DNA from: Cocos nucifera
Lineage: Eukaryota; Streptophyta; Magnoliopsida; Arecales; Arecaceae
Assembly (NCBI GenBank): GCA_006176705.1
Contig: QRFJ01000765.1
Coordinates: 1 to 64,000, forward strand
Direction of reading: 5' to 3'
Length of the DNA: 64,000 nucleotides
A model generated the notes under the pieces. The model searched no databases. It saw nothing but the letters and a program-made list of their open reading frames with translations, and had not been told where the DNA came from. Each line of letters starts with the position of its first letter. The stretch's first letter is position 1. Shown piece after piece: positions 34,922 to 48,300 of the stretch. A program made the translations under genes and the position numbers.

Positions 34922-37430
34922 ACTATCGAGCAAAACGTGAATGCCAAACGACCTAGGGATAGTCCAAACGACAGATATCTATGGCACCTGAGATTAGGTC
35001 ATATAGCAGAAGATAGGATTAACAAATTGGAGAAAAATGGGCTATTGAGTCCATTGACTTTTGAGTCATATCCAACTTGTGAATCTTGTCTTCAAGGCAA
35101 AATGACTAAACTCCCTTTTGTTGGACATGGGGAGAGGGCCACAGATCTCCTTGCCCTAGTACATACTGATGTGTGCGGCCCATTCGATGTGCCGGCTAGA
35201 GGCAATTTTGTCTACTTCATTACCTTTACCGATGATCTGTCTAGGTATGGGTATGTGTATCTTATGAGACACAAGTCTGAAGCCTTTGAAAAGTTCAAAG
35301 AATTCAGACATGAAGTAGAAAAACAAACTGGAAAACCCATTAAGGTTCTTCGATCAGATCGAGGAGGTGAATACCTTAGCCGAAAATTCCTAGACTATCT
35401 TAAGGAAAATGGCATAGTCTCTCAATGGACTCCACCAGGAACACCTCAACTCAACGGGGTTTCAGAATGGAGAAATCGGACTCTATTGGATATGGTTCGA
35501 TCCATGATGAGCTTCACAGACCTCCCTGATTTTCTTTGGGGACACTCATTATTAACTTCAATCTATCTTACTGAATAGGGTTTCCTCTAAAACCGTTCCT
35601 ACCACACCGTATGAGATATGGCACGGTAAGAAACCAAGTCTGAGTCATCTCAGAATTTGGGGTTGTCCGGCTTATGTCAAAAGACAACAAGCGGACAAGT
35701 TAGAGTTTAGGTCCTTTAGAGCTCGATTCATAGGATATCCTAAAGAGTCATTAGGATACTATTTCTACATTCCAGAAGACCACAATGTGATTGTGAGTCG
35801 ACATGCCATATTTCTTGAAAAATAGTTTATTCAAGATAGTGGCATTGGAAAGCAGATTAAGCTTGATGAGAAAGTCTCACAAGCAGAACGAGCTAAGGAC
35901 CAAGTGGAACCAAATCAGGTTGAGCCAATAAGAACACTACCTCCTCCACCTCGTAGATCGGAAAGAGTTTTCCGTCCCCCTGAAAGATACTTAGGTATTA
36001 TTTCAGAGGACGTAGAGAAAATATTCCTCATAGGTAATGGTGCTCATGGTGATGATCCCAAAACCTACAACGAGGCGATATCAGATATCGACTCCGAGAA
36101 ATGGCTAGAGGCAATGCAGTCAGAAATTGACTCGATGCACTCAAACCAAGTCTGGACCTTGGTAGATCCACCAGAAGGTATAGTACCTATTGGGTGTAAA
36201 TGGATCTTCAAGAGAAAGATTGGTGCAGATGGGAATGTGGAGACATTCAAGGCTAGACTGGTGGCAAAAGGTTATAGTCAACGCGAAGGCATTGACTATC
36301 AGGATACCTTTTCTCCCAGGTAGCTATGCTAAAATCCATCCGCACATTGCTTGCTGTTGCAGCCTATTTCGATTATGAAATATGGCAAATGGACGTGAAA
36401 ATGGCATTCCTAAATGGATATCTTGAGGAAGATATCTATATGGAACAGCCGCTAGGTTTCACATCCAGTGATACTGATCACAAGGTTTGCAAGCTGCAAA
36501 GGTCCATATATGGACTTAAGCAAGCATCTCGGAGCTGGAACACTCGTTTCAATGATGTGATCAAAAAGTTTGGTTTCATCAAAAATGAAGAGGAACCATG
36601 TGTTTTCAAAAGGGTCAGTGGGAGCGCTGTTGTCTTCCTCGTATTGTACGTGGATGACATCCTCCTTATTGGGAATGATATTCCCATGTTGACATCAGTC
36701 AAGATGTGGTTGTCCAAGGAATTCTCCATGAAAGACCTAGGTGAAGCATCCTTTATTCTAGGAATTAAGGTCTATAGGGATAGACCGAATAGGATGCTAG
36801 GACTTTCATAGAAGATGTACATAGAGGAAGTACTAAAGAGGTTTAGTATGGAAAACTCTAAGAGGGGATTAATACCCTTCAGACATGGTATTCATCTTTC
36901 CAAGAAGATGTGCCCCAGCACACCTGAGGAAATAGAACGCATGAGCAAGATCCCTTATGCTTCTGCAATAGGGAGCCTCATGTATGCCATGCTATGTACA
37001 CGACCTGATATAGCCCATGCTGTGAGTGTCACAAGCAGATATCAGTCAAATCCAGGTGAAGAACACTGGACTTCTGTGAAATGTATCCTTAAGTACTTGA
37101 GAAGAACTAAGGATATGATGTTGGTCTTTGGTAACGGAGAACTCCAAGTTCAGGGATACACAGACTCGGACTTCATGTCCGATATAGATGATCGAAAGTC
37201 GACATCTGGAAGTCTGTTTGTGTGCAATGGTGGAGCTGTCAGCTGGAAGAGTTCCAAGCAAACGGCGATATCATCTCATCCGCGATTACCTTGAGAAAGG
37301 TTACGTTGAGGTCAAGAGAGTCAACTCCGCAGATAATGTGGCAGACCCACTTACAAAGCCGTTGGGCCAGCAGAAGATCGAAGCCCACCTTGAGAAGATG
37401 GGACTTAGACTTGTAGCCAATTGGCTTTAG
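34922..37430 (+). pseudogene. Opposed Copia 3' half, second copy: IN, RT, RNase H
   Basis: Starts inside pol at ACTATCGAGCAAAACGTG. The pre-integrase/integrase frame 34937-35578 is long and lacks the TAA of the gag-bearing copy. Linker and RT start at 35904-36323, RT at 36326-36811 with YVDD at 36647-36658, RNase H from about 37150. Between 37262 and 37263, 197 bp of RNase H are missing relative to 11089-11285, removing the TMEAEYIA and YCDNNGA catalytic blocks. The locus 1 copy (3863-6455) has the same deletion. No gag or protease. Confidence 0.85.
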
Positions 37431-37444
37431 GACAAGTGGGAGAT

Positions 37445-39725
37445 TGTTAGATATATGTGCCCTAGAAGCCAGAATTGGCTGACACTTGTAATACACTTCT
37501 AGGGGCAAAATTATAATTTTGACTATAATTAATAAAATGGGTTATTTTCTATCACATATGTGTATTTAGTGTCTGTGATACATCCTTTGAGTTAATGGTA
37601 ATGATAATTCATATTTTCAAGAGTTGAAAATTTAAGACATGAATAATCATTATTAACTCATAAACATGCTCCCGACCATAGGATCATCACGAGGATGGTG
37701 ATTGATCCGGAAGGTTGGTGTACGAATCGCTTCTCTTTAGTAGATGAGTCTTGAGTCTACGGTGTGGAGACACCGGAAGCGAGAGTACAGGTACTCGTTA
37801 GAGAATGAGGGCACTGAGCGTGACCACCTCGAGTAGTCATTAGGAAGTCTACCTTCTCGTCAATGACTGACTCGATGCTGCAGTAGTGTGTCTGGTTCTT
37901 TGACCTGAGATGCATCGGCAGTTCACCTTGAGGGTGTTATAGTTTGACTACACCATTACTCGGTCTCCTAGCCATATGGAACCCTGAGGTGTATGTTGGC
38001 TATAGCATGTTCATTGTAGGAACTGGATTGCATCAAGATGGAATCTATCTACCTCGGTGGTAGAGGAGTAGCCCTATGATGATCATGAGAATCAAGTCCA
38101 GAAATGCCCATGGCCATGGTAGAGTGAAATAATAGAAAGAGTTTCTATTTAGATTTTCACATTGGACTCGAATCGAATGATTACATCATATGACAGAGAC
38201 TAGGGTTTGACGAGTTCACCTTAACCCTAATCTGATCGGGGCTCAAGATAGAAGAACTTAATCACACAGGTAGCTGCACCAAGAGGTTCGCATTCAGCTC
38301 TGATGGGTTGCCACCATATACTGCTAGGTGTCACTGGTGGATTTTGGGAGCAATTAGAATGATTTAGATGATCGATCATTCTAGCTGTTCGAATCAGAAG
38401 AGTTCTGATCCATCGAAAGGAGTTTCGATGATGTCGATGATAGAGATCATGACATATCCCATTACCATACAGAACTGAACCTAACTGGGTCACACAAACA
38501 AGGGTTTGAATCTGGTGATCATCAATTGAACTGATCTAGTTCAATTGATCTGAATGAGATTCAATTAGGTTCAAGGAAATCGTGCTAGCACTCGATTGAA
38601 CCTAACGTTCTTCTTTTACTATCATAAATAAGTTGTCCTGACTGAGCCAAAGGAGTTTGTGCTCAATCAGAGGCCTTCATATGGTCTGACTGGAGGTTGT
38701 CCAAGTCAGAATAAGGTTGTCTTATTTGTAAGACATTACCTGCCATTTTTGGTCACCTGCCATTTCTTGTTCTTTGACTTTGGTCAAAAGTCTACCTTTG
38801 ACTGGTCAAACATTGACCATTGACCCTTTGACTTTTGACCACATGTCATGCACCTATTGGAGAGCTGGTGGGGGCCTGTCCCCCTGCCAGAACCTGGCAA
38901 GGAGAAGGGCGCACGCCAAGGGTGGCGTGAGCCCAAGTAGGAGGCGCCTAGGAGTCCTTGTTGGACAAGGACTCCACCTCCCTTTTTGGATTCCAATCAG
39001 AGTTCTACTAAGAATCCAATTTGACTGGTCTTAGGCGCCCTCTAAGGAGGAATCCAGGGGTCTCTATTCCAACCAATCAGATTTAGATCTGATTTCACAA
39101 AGGGTTGTGATTGGTTGAGAGGAAGAGGAGTTGGATCACAAGAGGTCTATAAATAAGACCCTGCGCCCAACCCTAATTCTAAGTGAATGCTAATTAGACC
39201 ACGCCCCAAGGCTGCCTCTCCCCTCCTTCTCCATGCCATAGTCTCTTCTCCCCTTGCTCTCCACGTCCAAAAGTGTTTTGGATTTAGGTTGGTGCGATTC
39301 AGATCAAGGAAAGGCGATCAAAAGCAAGAAGGCTGCGCTGCTGCAAAAGGACGACTGCAGATCTTCAAAAGAGTTTTGAAGATCCTCCAGATCAGATCCA
39401 GATCTAATTTTTGGAGGCATGATAGAGAAGAAGAGGATCTCCAGATCCAACCCGAGTGGATACCGGTAGAGGCCAGGCGCTTGCGTGGCTAGATCCAGAA
39501 CCTTCCGCTGCAATCAGGATCATCTATAGGGTAATAGGATTACCCAAATCAGGTAAATTAAATTTGATTTAATTTATCTTATTTTATTTTATTTATTAAA
39601 ATAATAAGAATCAGATCTGAAACATATCAAGATCTGATTGAGATCAAAAAAAAATTTTTGAAATATATCTCTTGATCTAATCAGATCTGGACAAATCTGG
39701 ACCGGAAAATCAGGATTTCCCTTCA
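37445..39725 (+). repeat. Copia LTR, complete (2.28 kb)
   Basis: Preceded by a polypurine tract (GTGGGAGA) and starting TGTTAGATATATGTGCCC. It ends ...GATTTCCCTTCA. High similarity to 11467-13752. Confidence 0.9.
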
Positions 39726-40366
39726 TCATGATCATCATAGGGCTGCTCCTCTACCATCGAGGTAGATAGATTTCATCTTGATGCAATCCAATTCCTACAA
39801 TAAACATGCTATAGCCAACATACACCTTAGAATTTTGAATGGCTAGGAGACCGAGTTATGGTGTAGTCAAACTATAACACCCTCAAGGTGAACTATCGAT
39901 GCACCTCAGATCAAAGAACCAGACACACCACTGTAGCATCGAGTCAGTCATTGACGAGAAGGTAGACTTCTTAATGACTACTCAAGGTGGTTACGCTCAG
40001 TGCCCTCATTCTCTAACGAGTATCTATACTCTTGCTTTGGTGTCTCTACACCGTAGACTCAAGACTCATCTACTAAAGAGAAGTGATTGTACACCAACCT
40101 TCTGAATCAATCACCATTCTCGTGATGATCCTATGGTCGGAAGCATTTTATGCGTTAATAATGATTATTCATATCTTAAATTTTCAACTCTTAAAAATAT
40201 AAATTATCATTACCATTAACTTAAAGGATGTATCATAGACACTAAATACACATATGTAATAGAAAATAATCCATTTTATTGATTATAGTCAAAATTATAA
40301 TTTTGCCCCTAGAAGTGTATTACAAGTGTCAGCCAATTCTGACTTCTAGGGCATATATATCTAACA
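39726..40366 (-). repeat. Copia LTR 5' fragment, inverted
   Basis: Reverse complement of the first ~640 bp of the LTR, ending ATATATATCTAACA. It corresponds to 941-1604 in locus 1. It joins the complete LTR end exactly at CCCTTCA/TCATGATC. Confidence 0.85.
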
Positions 40367-41585
40367 CATTGAGGGGGGCATAATGGTGGAACCTCTTAGG
40401 GGGAGAGCTCCTTCGTGCTCTTCTATCAGGACTTCTTTAACAGTGAGCCCGAGGAGGAGTTCGGGCTCGCTTGCGCTCAGGGAGAGTCCGAGAGCACGGT
40501 CAAACTTCATTCGACTTCTCTTTGACTGTGGGCCTGCTAGACTCGTCTGTCTGCCGCTCTCTTGTGGCTTTCTCATCCTTCAGTTTGAAGGCTTCTTCAG
40601 CTCGGATATAATCTTCAGTCCGAGCTAGCAGATCAGCAAAATTTCTATGGTACTTTTCTAGGGAGAACAACAAGTCATTCTTTTGAAGGTCGCCCTTCAG
40701 TGCTACCATGGCAATGAACTGGTCTAAATTTCGGGCCTCCAGTGCAGCAGCGTTAAAGCGGTTGACATAAGCTCGGATGGACTCTCCTTCCTGCTGCTTG
40801 ATGTTGATGAGGGAGTCCGAGCCTCGCCTTGGACGTTGGCTACTGGCAAAATGAATCGCAAAATGATGGTTCATTTGGTTGAAGGAGAAGATCGTACCCG
40901 ACTTCAGCATCGAGTACTAGTTTCTTACTGCTTCTTTCAGAGTGGATGGAAAAACTAGGCACAAGATGACGTCTGGTGCACCATGGAGCAGCATCATAGT
41001 CCGAAAGGCCTTCAGGTGGTCAACTGGATTAGTGGTCCCATTGTAGCTCTCGAATTGAGGGAGCTTGAAGTTCGGTGGGATCGACTTCTGCATGATTTTC
41101 TGGGAGAAAGAAGGATCAGTGCAGATATTGTCATGGTTGGCCAAGACAGCATGGCGGAGCTTCTCAATCCATCGATCCATCTCTTAAAGTTTTTGATCGA
41201 AGGCTCCATCTCGATCATGGATCTCGAAAGATTTCCAACTATAGATGGAAAAGATCTCCTCCGGAGAAGAATCATGATCGGAATAGGGGCTCTCTGCTCT
41301 CTGCTTTTCTTTTTCAGAGGTGATGGATCTGCTGACCTAAGTATGCCTCCTTGGGATTGGCTCTTGACATCCCAATGGGGGGTTTTCCATTCGAACTACC
41401 ATCGGGGATTGCTGCATGACCTGCACCATTTCAGTGAAGCTCCAGACCTACTGCACTAGTAGGTTGAACTGCTCTGAATCCATCATTGTTGTCGGTGGAG
41501 GAGGTTGTGGTGTCGGTGATGGTGTTGAGGTAGGTGGATTTGGCTCAAATCTGAGGATAGAGGTGGTGGATCTCCGAGTGGTCAT
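40367..41585 (-). pseudogene. Gypsy G2 gag (minus), interrupted
   Basis: The start Met at 41585 opens MTTRRSTTS followed by a Pro-rich stretch. A capsid section (RWIDGL, FKLPQFESYNGTTNPVDHLK near 41050) and the QEGESIRAYVNRFNAAALEA helix near 40760 follow, then an Arg/Ser-rich linker to 40383. It is interrupted at CATTG (40367-40371) by the Copia composite. Compared with G3 gag it has a few frame breaks (near 40915 and 41185). The rest of this Gypsy is not found beyond the Copia because the assembly gap intervenes. Confidence 0.85.
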
Positions 41586-41710
41586 CTTTCTCAGAGGCAT
41601 TTTTGGAGCAAAAAAGATCAAACAAAGATAGATTTTGAAGGATCAAAAGGAGAAGGTAAACAAAATTGATCAAACACTTCTTTTAGAATAAGGGCTCGAA
41701 AATCTTTTCT

Positions 41711-41721
41711 CTAGCGCCAAT
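41711..41721 (-). other. Gypsy G2 primer-binding site
   Basis: Complement reads TTGGCGCTAG just inside the 5' LTR. This is the TGGCGC-type site common in plant Gypsy elements, and it is conserved at 63643-63654. Confidence 0.65.
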
Positions 41722-41723
41722 CC

Positions 41724-43131
41724 TGTTAGTGCAGAATCTGGTTAATGTCGGATTAAGCTGAAGTTGGAGAAGAAGAGGTCACTTAATGTCGGATTAAGCT
41801 GAAGTTGGAGAAGAAGAGGTCACCGTTGGTGACCTATAAAATAAAGTTCCATCCAAAGTTGGAGGTGATGGCTCCAGCAGGATCCTCCAACGATCAAGTC
41901 AGCTCTTCTGTCCAACAAAAATGGAGTGCTTAAAAAATTGAGGAGCAGAGTAATGAGAAGCAAAATGAGAGCTTAAAGAAAACATATCTAGAGGATCCCT
42001 TTTATAGATAGAGCTTGTAATAAATTGATGGTGATAGCTATAACCATCTGATAATAGGTCGTTTGGGGTCATGTGAAGTTTGTTACGATGGATAGTGTCC
42101 GTTGTCGTGACGTGCTAACCTATTGGAAAGCAATATCCAGAGTTCGAATGGAGCATCTATTGATGATCAAGAGCTTCATACCATAATAGCTTTGAAGAAG
42201 TTCGGACTTCTTCGAGGTTATTCGCATATTGATCGGTTTGCCTTGAGTTGGGAGCTGAATCTGTGTAGAGGATAAGGTCCTTCTAGGCGATAGTAAGGAA
42301 TCCGGTTGGAGGGAGTCTGCTTGGGTGACTGAAAGGGGTTTGACTGGAAGAACGTCAAATGGAAGGAGGTCTATCAAAAGGAGCTTGCCTGTTGATCAGA
42401 TGGAATTCATTTATAATGAGTTTAGCTAGAGAAAATCATCCGAAAGGAATGCGACTGGAGGAGATCATCTGGAAGGGGTGTGATTTGGAGGAGATCTTTC
42501 GGGAGGAGACTAGTGAAAAAGTCCAGTAGGTATACGTTGGAGGAGCCTGATAGACCGAAGGTTGGAGGGAGTTCGGCTTTTAGGTGGTTGTCTGGCAATT
42601 GAGAGGACCTCAGCTGATGAGAGAACTCAGTCGGCAGTCGCTAGGGGTGGACAATTAGGATACTTTTGCCACTCATCCATTTTCTTGAAGCTCGGCCATT
42701 CTCGAGGTCATCTGAGGGCTAATAAAAGAGGGACAGGGCCCTTTTGCCAGCATATCCAAAATTCTCGATTACAAGAATTTAAAGGTCCTCTACTCTTCAT
42801 AGGTTGTCCAAGTTCGTCTAGGAAGAGACTCTGTCATCAAGTCAGGTTGTGTCGGGTTCAAACACTTGATTGCTTAGAAGACTGCCATTACTATTCGAGC
42901 ACATGTCTAGGTGAAATTCGTAAGACCTTATAGGTTTCGGGGTTATCTGAGAAAGTTGGTGACCAGAATACAGGAGGTCGGCCAACAAGTTCAAGTTAGA
43001 GGTCTGCGATCTTAGCGCTAAGTAGGAATTCCACACTGGCCAGAGTTAGCCATGGTTATCATCGTCAAACGAGGTCACTCCAAGACTTGGCATCTTGTTG
43101 GACTTCGACAGGTGAGGGTTTGCCCCTAACA
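41724..43131 (-). repeat. Gypsy G2 5' LTR (1.41 kb)
   Basis: On the minus strand it begins TGTTAGGGGCAAACCC (43131) and ends GCACTAACA (41724). It includes a tandemly duplicated ~41 bp block (GTCGGATTAAGCTGAAG repeated near 41747 and 41790) and a ~32 bp minisatellite near 42420-42510. It is related to the LTRs at 53217-54362 and 63657-64000. Confidence 0.8.
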
Positions 43132-43361
43132 CTCTCTTTTATCATAAATTTGCTTAGATCTAATCTAATTTATTCATGATTCAATTTTATAGATCAGCAT
43201 ATACTTGGATAATCTCTCTATTATAAGGGATAAACCTTACAGTAGGATAATCTTATAGCAGTATGTGCGATCTTTAGATTTTTATTTTTAGATTTATTTT
43301 AATGTAAACATGATCATGTCATAAATGAACTTAAATGCTCTGATACCATTACTAAGAAACA
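43132..43361 (-). other. Leader and primer-binding site of minus-strand Copia
   Basis: The complement of 43338-43353 contains ATGGTATCAGAGCA, a perfect initiator tRNA-Met site. The AT-rich leader beyond it is similar to 17440-17640. The G2 LTR is inserted in this leader. Confidence 0.65.
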
Positions 43362-46172
43362 TGCAGGGTTTCATGCTTGTATTTTAAAATATTTTTGAAA
43401 TAAGTTACAGTAGAAGATGTAGATTAAATTATTTAATCTATTAAAGCATGTAATCTAATTATTAAATCCTATATCTAGGATCTATAACATATCATAATGC
43501 ATACATAAATCTAAAAATTAAAGTACTTTGGTATTGATCAGATCAATACTCTAGGTCTAGAATAATTTTAGATCAAATCTTAAATCACATCTAGGTGAGA
43601 GAAGAGATCAAATCTCTTATTTTCACATGGATCAAGAACACTGCGGTAGAGTTTTGATGTTGTCTTTATTGCTTGGAGCCGCACATGCAAGCAGCCTCTA
43701 CAGATAGTCTATACAAGGCTGCAACATAAATCAGAGATTCATCGAATGAAGATCTACTTGAAGTGCTAGCTTCTCGTAGATCCCTTCTGATGGTTAATCT
43801 AAAAAATATTCTTCAAATCTCTTAGATACTCTAAGAGATGAATAATAAGAGGAGGAATAAGAAAGAAATCCAATTCTTGGATCTTCCAAAAATCAGAAAA
43901 TAAAACATAAAGAAAAATATCCTAAGAGAAGATAGATCTTCTCTTTCAGGATATCAATGATTAATGTCCTAAAAATATCTCTATGTTAGGACAAGAGGAG
44001 ATCTTCTCCTCTAGATTTTTTTCATGCTTCTAGATCTAATATTCTCTAATTTTTCTTATAGAAAAATTTCATAAATAAATAGAGACGAAGGGTTCTTAAA
44101 AAAACCTTAAGAGAAGATCTTTCTTCTCTTCTTCTTCTCTCATCAGGATATGATTAGATCATATCCAAAGAAGACCACCATGCCCCAACACCTTAGAGCA
44201 CTCATCTCCATGCCCTCTTCCTCTCTCTCTTAGATTTTTTATCACATAAAAATACATAAAGAAATAAGAAAGAAAAACTTAAAAGAATAAACCAAGAGAA
44301 GATAATCTTCTCTTACCTTTGTCCCTTCAAGACATCAACTTTTGATATCTAAATGAAGACCTTTTCTCCAAGAAACTTGGCACCCATAACCCCCACGCCA
44401 ACTCCTCCTTTTCTCTAGGTGCCATACATTGTAAGGGAAGATAAGGTCAAAAGACCTAGTCAAACATGGAAGCTAGGGGGCATCCAACTCTTGGACCCCC
44501 CCCCCTCCTATTTTTTTTGCTTGAGAACCAGAAAATCACGCACACCAGGGAAAAAAAGGGCGACAAAAAATAAGATGGCATGGGAGAGAAAATTCAAAAG
44601 GAAAGTGGAGTTTTGTTGATTTAAAATTCTATCTCATCTTGCCATGTTTAATCAATTCAAACAAGATTCCAAATACATATTTTAATTTCTAAAACCATCT
44701 GATGTGGGGCATGGAGACCTCTCATTGGCGTGAGAAATCTCATGCCAATAATGGAAAAAATACGGCATGGGTTTTTCTATCTTGGCGCAAGGAAAGTGAG
44801 AGAATCCCTGTCCAACTGGGACTCCTCTTATTTGATTAGGTCAAAATAATTTTTTAATCCTATTGAACTTGAATCAAAGCATTATAATTAAATAATAATC
44901 CTAATCCAACTAGAAGCCTAATTAAATTAGATTAAATTAAATTTAAATCTAATTTAATTTTTAATCAAATTAGAAATTAGGTGCACTCAAGTCCTAGTCT
45001 AACAAGGACTTGTTCTTTCTTGCAATTGACTATTCTTATAAATTAATTAGACTTAATCCAATTAAGTCCAAACTAATTCTAATTGAATCTAATTTAATTA
45101 AACTTAATTTTCTTCCGATAACTCAATCAAATTGAGTCAATCAGCAAATCAATTGCTAATCGATCCTCCTACAATACTTGCATTAGGTCAAACATCAATC
45201 GTATTGATTATTTGATCTTAGAATAATTCTCAATCATCGATCAACCATTTGATCGGATTACAATCTCTTATATGTATGACCCCATAGGTTCGAACCTAAG
45301 TTGGTAACATAGAAATCGATTTTTGTATCAATTGAAATGATCATGTAGCAATGGTACTCGACGTCCAGATAGGTTGAATGTATGCAAAGCAATATTCTTA
45401 GAATCCTAACCTATGGTTATCGTATAATTTACTTCTTTGATCAATAATACTCAAGACGACTTCAAGTAAGCTATCAACACTCATATAAGTCATCTATTAT
45501 ATTTCAAAATTTTATAAATCTCGTGACTCCTCATGAGGATTACCCAAGCCTAGGTTTTGCTAAATTGAAATACAATGAATCATTCTCTTTCTGAAGTTAA
45601 TCAAGAGTGGTCAATTCCATCTTGACTTATACATCAACTTTACAAGTACTTGACTGTATCCAAAAATCTTTCGAACCTATATTAGAAATACAGGCAGTTC
45701 ATCAAAGTATAGTAAGTTGCTTGTGACTCACCATGACGATCTCAGATCAGAGGGACACTTATATCCATTGGCCTTAGCTAGCTACTCTCAATAGTAGAGT
45801 GTTACATTGATCATATTCAATACAAATATATTTCTACATCTCATCTGAATGCCATATCAGTGTCTCCATACCACTTGATTATGAGGACAATCAATGTATA
45901 TGGTATATAGCGACCTACACTTGATAAGTTATCATCCTTGTTAATAATTTATTATTTGATTATGAATAATTTAAGAACCATCTGATAAATCATTCTTTAT
46001 TGATTAATTATGATTCTAAGGACTTCATCATAATTTAGGAGTTCATTTAAGGAAGATAGAACTTTTATGATGAACCAGCCAAATAACTATTATTATTAGA
46101 TAATTCATATATAGGTTTCAATTATTTACAACTTAGATGATTGGCTTTAGGACATATTTTTCAATACCTATA
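43362..46172 (-). repeat. Long Copia LTR (about 2.8 kb), minus orientation
   Basis: It lies directly next to the Met primer-binding site. On the minus strand it ends ...AACCCTGCA (43362). It appears to start near TGAAAAATATGTCCTAAAGC (46172), a typical plant Copia LTR opening. It is AT-rich, with a C-run at 44495-44507. The frame at 44419-44619 has no recognisable product. The right boundary is approximate. Confidence 0.6.
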
Positions 46173-46445
46173 TGGCTCATAATGATCTATACTTGATATT
46201 GCTATCATCCTAATATTAGCATATCATTTGGTCGCGAACAAGTTTAAGAACTAAATGATAAATCTTTCTTTATCGATTTAAAATAGCCCTAAAGACTTCA
46301 TTATAACATAAGAGTTCGTTAGAAAATATACATAATTGATGATGAAAAGTTAAATAATATTTTATTAATAATTAATTTATGTATATAAATAAGCATAACC
46401 GTCAATAGTCTGATGATTGACTTGGGGACATAAATTTTAATATAT
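46173..46445 (-). repeat. Second, diverged copy of the Copia LTR start
   Basis: About 270 bp resembling 45900-46172 (GATAAATC-TTCTTTAT, CTTCATTATAA and the GATTGACTTGGGGACATA block, which parallels GATTGGCTTTAGGACATA). Probably the remnant of an older neighbouring LTR. Confidence 0.5.
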
Positions 46446-46449
46446 ATAA

Positions 46450-47770
46450 TTTTATTTGAAGTGATATATATATCTAAAATACTCATGTGACAAAATAGAA
46501 AGTCATATGAGGCTATATGATGTCATACTAACAGATAAAAAGTTATATTTCTTAATCAAGATATCATAGGATGTAAAAGAAAGCTAGGCTTTTGTATGTA
46601 TTACTTATTGATGGCCTATATAAATTTTTGATAGTTATTATGATATTTTATTTATTTTTTATAATTTTTTATGATAGTTATATTACTTCTTATTGTACTA
46701 AAGGAGAAAAACTCAATTTTAGCCTGTCATTTAGTAGTATATCCTAATGTTAAGTAGAAGAAACCATAGGTATTATTCATATAGTTTTATTTAGCAAAAG
46801 GAGTCATTAATGTTCATACAAGTTCATATGACATGACATACATCTCCAGAACACTCATGTAACAAAATAGAACAAAGAGATAAGGTCATATTTCTTGATC
46901 AGGATATCATAGGATGTAAAAAGAAGGCTTCTATGTCACTTCTTGATGGTATATATGATTTTTTGATAGTTATTATGACATCTTGTTTGCTTTTTATGAC
47001 TTCTTGTGATAGTACTATTACTTTCTATTGCACCAATAGAGAAAAAGCTCCATGTTAACCCACCATTCAGTAGTATATTCTACTATTTAAAACAAGATAC
47101 ATAGCTATTATTTATATAGTTTTATCAAGAAATGGAGAGTCATTGATGTTCATACAAATTTATTTGAAGTGATGTATACCTCTAAAATACTTATGTGATA
47201 AAATAGAAAGTCATATAATACCATATAATGTTATACCTAGAGATGGGAGATCATATTTCTTGATCTCATAAAATATAATAGAAAGATTTTTATATTACTT
47301 TTTGATGGCTTATATGACTTTTCAAAAGTTATCATGATATTTTATATACTTTTTATAGCTTTCCATAATAGTAATATTAAGAAAAAAACTTTATTTCAGC
47401 GTGCCATCCCATAGTATGTCCTACCATTAAAAAAAAAAAAGCCATAGCGATTATTCATGGAGTTTTATCAAGCAATGAAGAGTCATTGATGTTTATACAA
47501 GTTTATTTGAAGTGATGTATACCTCTAAAACACTCATATAACAAAATAGAAATTCATACAAGGCTATATGATATCATACTTAGAGATAGAAGGTCATATT
47601 TCTTTATCAGTATATTATAAGATGCAAAAGAAAGGCTTCTATATCACTTTTTGATAGCTTATATGACTTTTCAATAGTTATTATGATATCTTGTTTATTT
47701 TTTTATAATATCTTGTGATAGTAATATTATTTCGTGTTGAACTATTAGAAAAGAACTTCAAATCTGATGG
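46450..47770 (+). repeat. Satellite-like tandem repeat, ~350 bp period, about 3.8 copies
   Basis: Units start near 46455, 46823, 47163 and 47505. Each carries 'GAAGTGATGTATACCTCTAA', 'CATATTTCTT-ATCA', 'GACTTTT-ATAGTTAT-ATGATAT' and 'AGTCATTGATGTT-ATACAAG'. AT-rich and non-coding in all frames. Confidence 0.75.
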
Positions 47771-48300
47771 ATATGATATGTTATCTTGAAATAATTATGG
47801 CAGACAAGATGCCTGCATAACCTTGGATACACACTGCTCACTATTTAACTAATCATCCTTTGAGACCACAAGTGAAGTCCCAGCTGAGTAAAACCTTCTC
47901 GAAGAGGAACCATTTCCAAAGGTCTTTGCGCGCATCCATCCCCATTTACAACTTTCTCAAAATCATTACTCTTCCTTCTTTTATAAGTCTTAGCCCTCCT
48001 TCCAGCACCTTATAACAATCTTTTTTCATACTGAAGCGGAATAAGAAGAAGCCATGCATTTTTGACAAAATGTCCAAACCCCTCTTCCTTACCTTGTCCT
48101 TCTATTCTTGTTGTAGAAAAAATCTTGGATACCGATGCCCAGACAGAAGCAGAATGAAATGAGAAAGAAAAAAGAAGAAAAGCAGCATTCGTAATGGCCA
48201 AGCATGAGCAAAATACAGTACCTAAAGATATTTTGGAGAAAAAGAATATTTTTATCAATTTTAAATTTAAAAAAAATGGTCTACCTGCATTAAATTCCTC
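47771..48300. other. Unassigned sequence
   Basis: About 530 bp between the tandem repeat and a Copia gag remnant. A minus-strand frame of 98 codons (48010-48306) has a Phe/Ser-rich hydrophobic middle. It lacks any motif I recognise and is probably chance. Confidence 0.3.

Noticed and set aside
44419..44619. 66-codon plus-strand frame in the long LTR
   Set aside because: It contains a C-run and basic low-complexity residues, with no motif or context. Treated as chance within the LTR.
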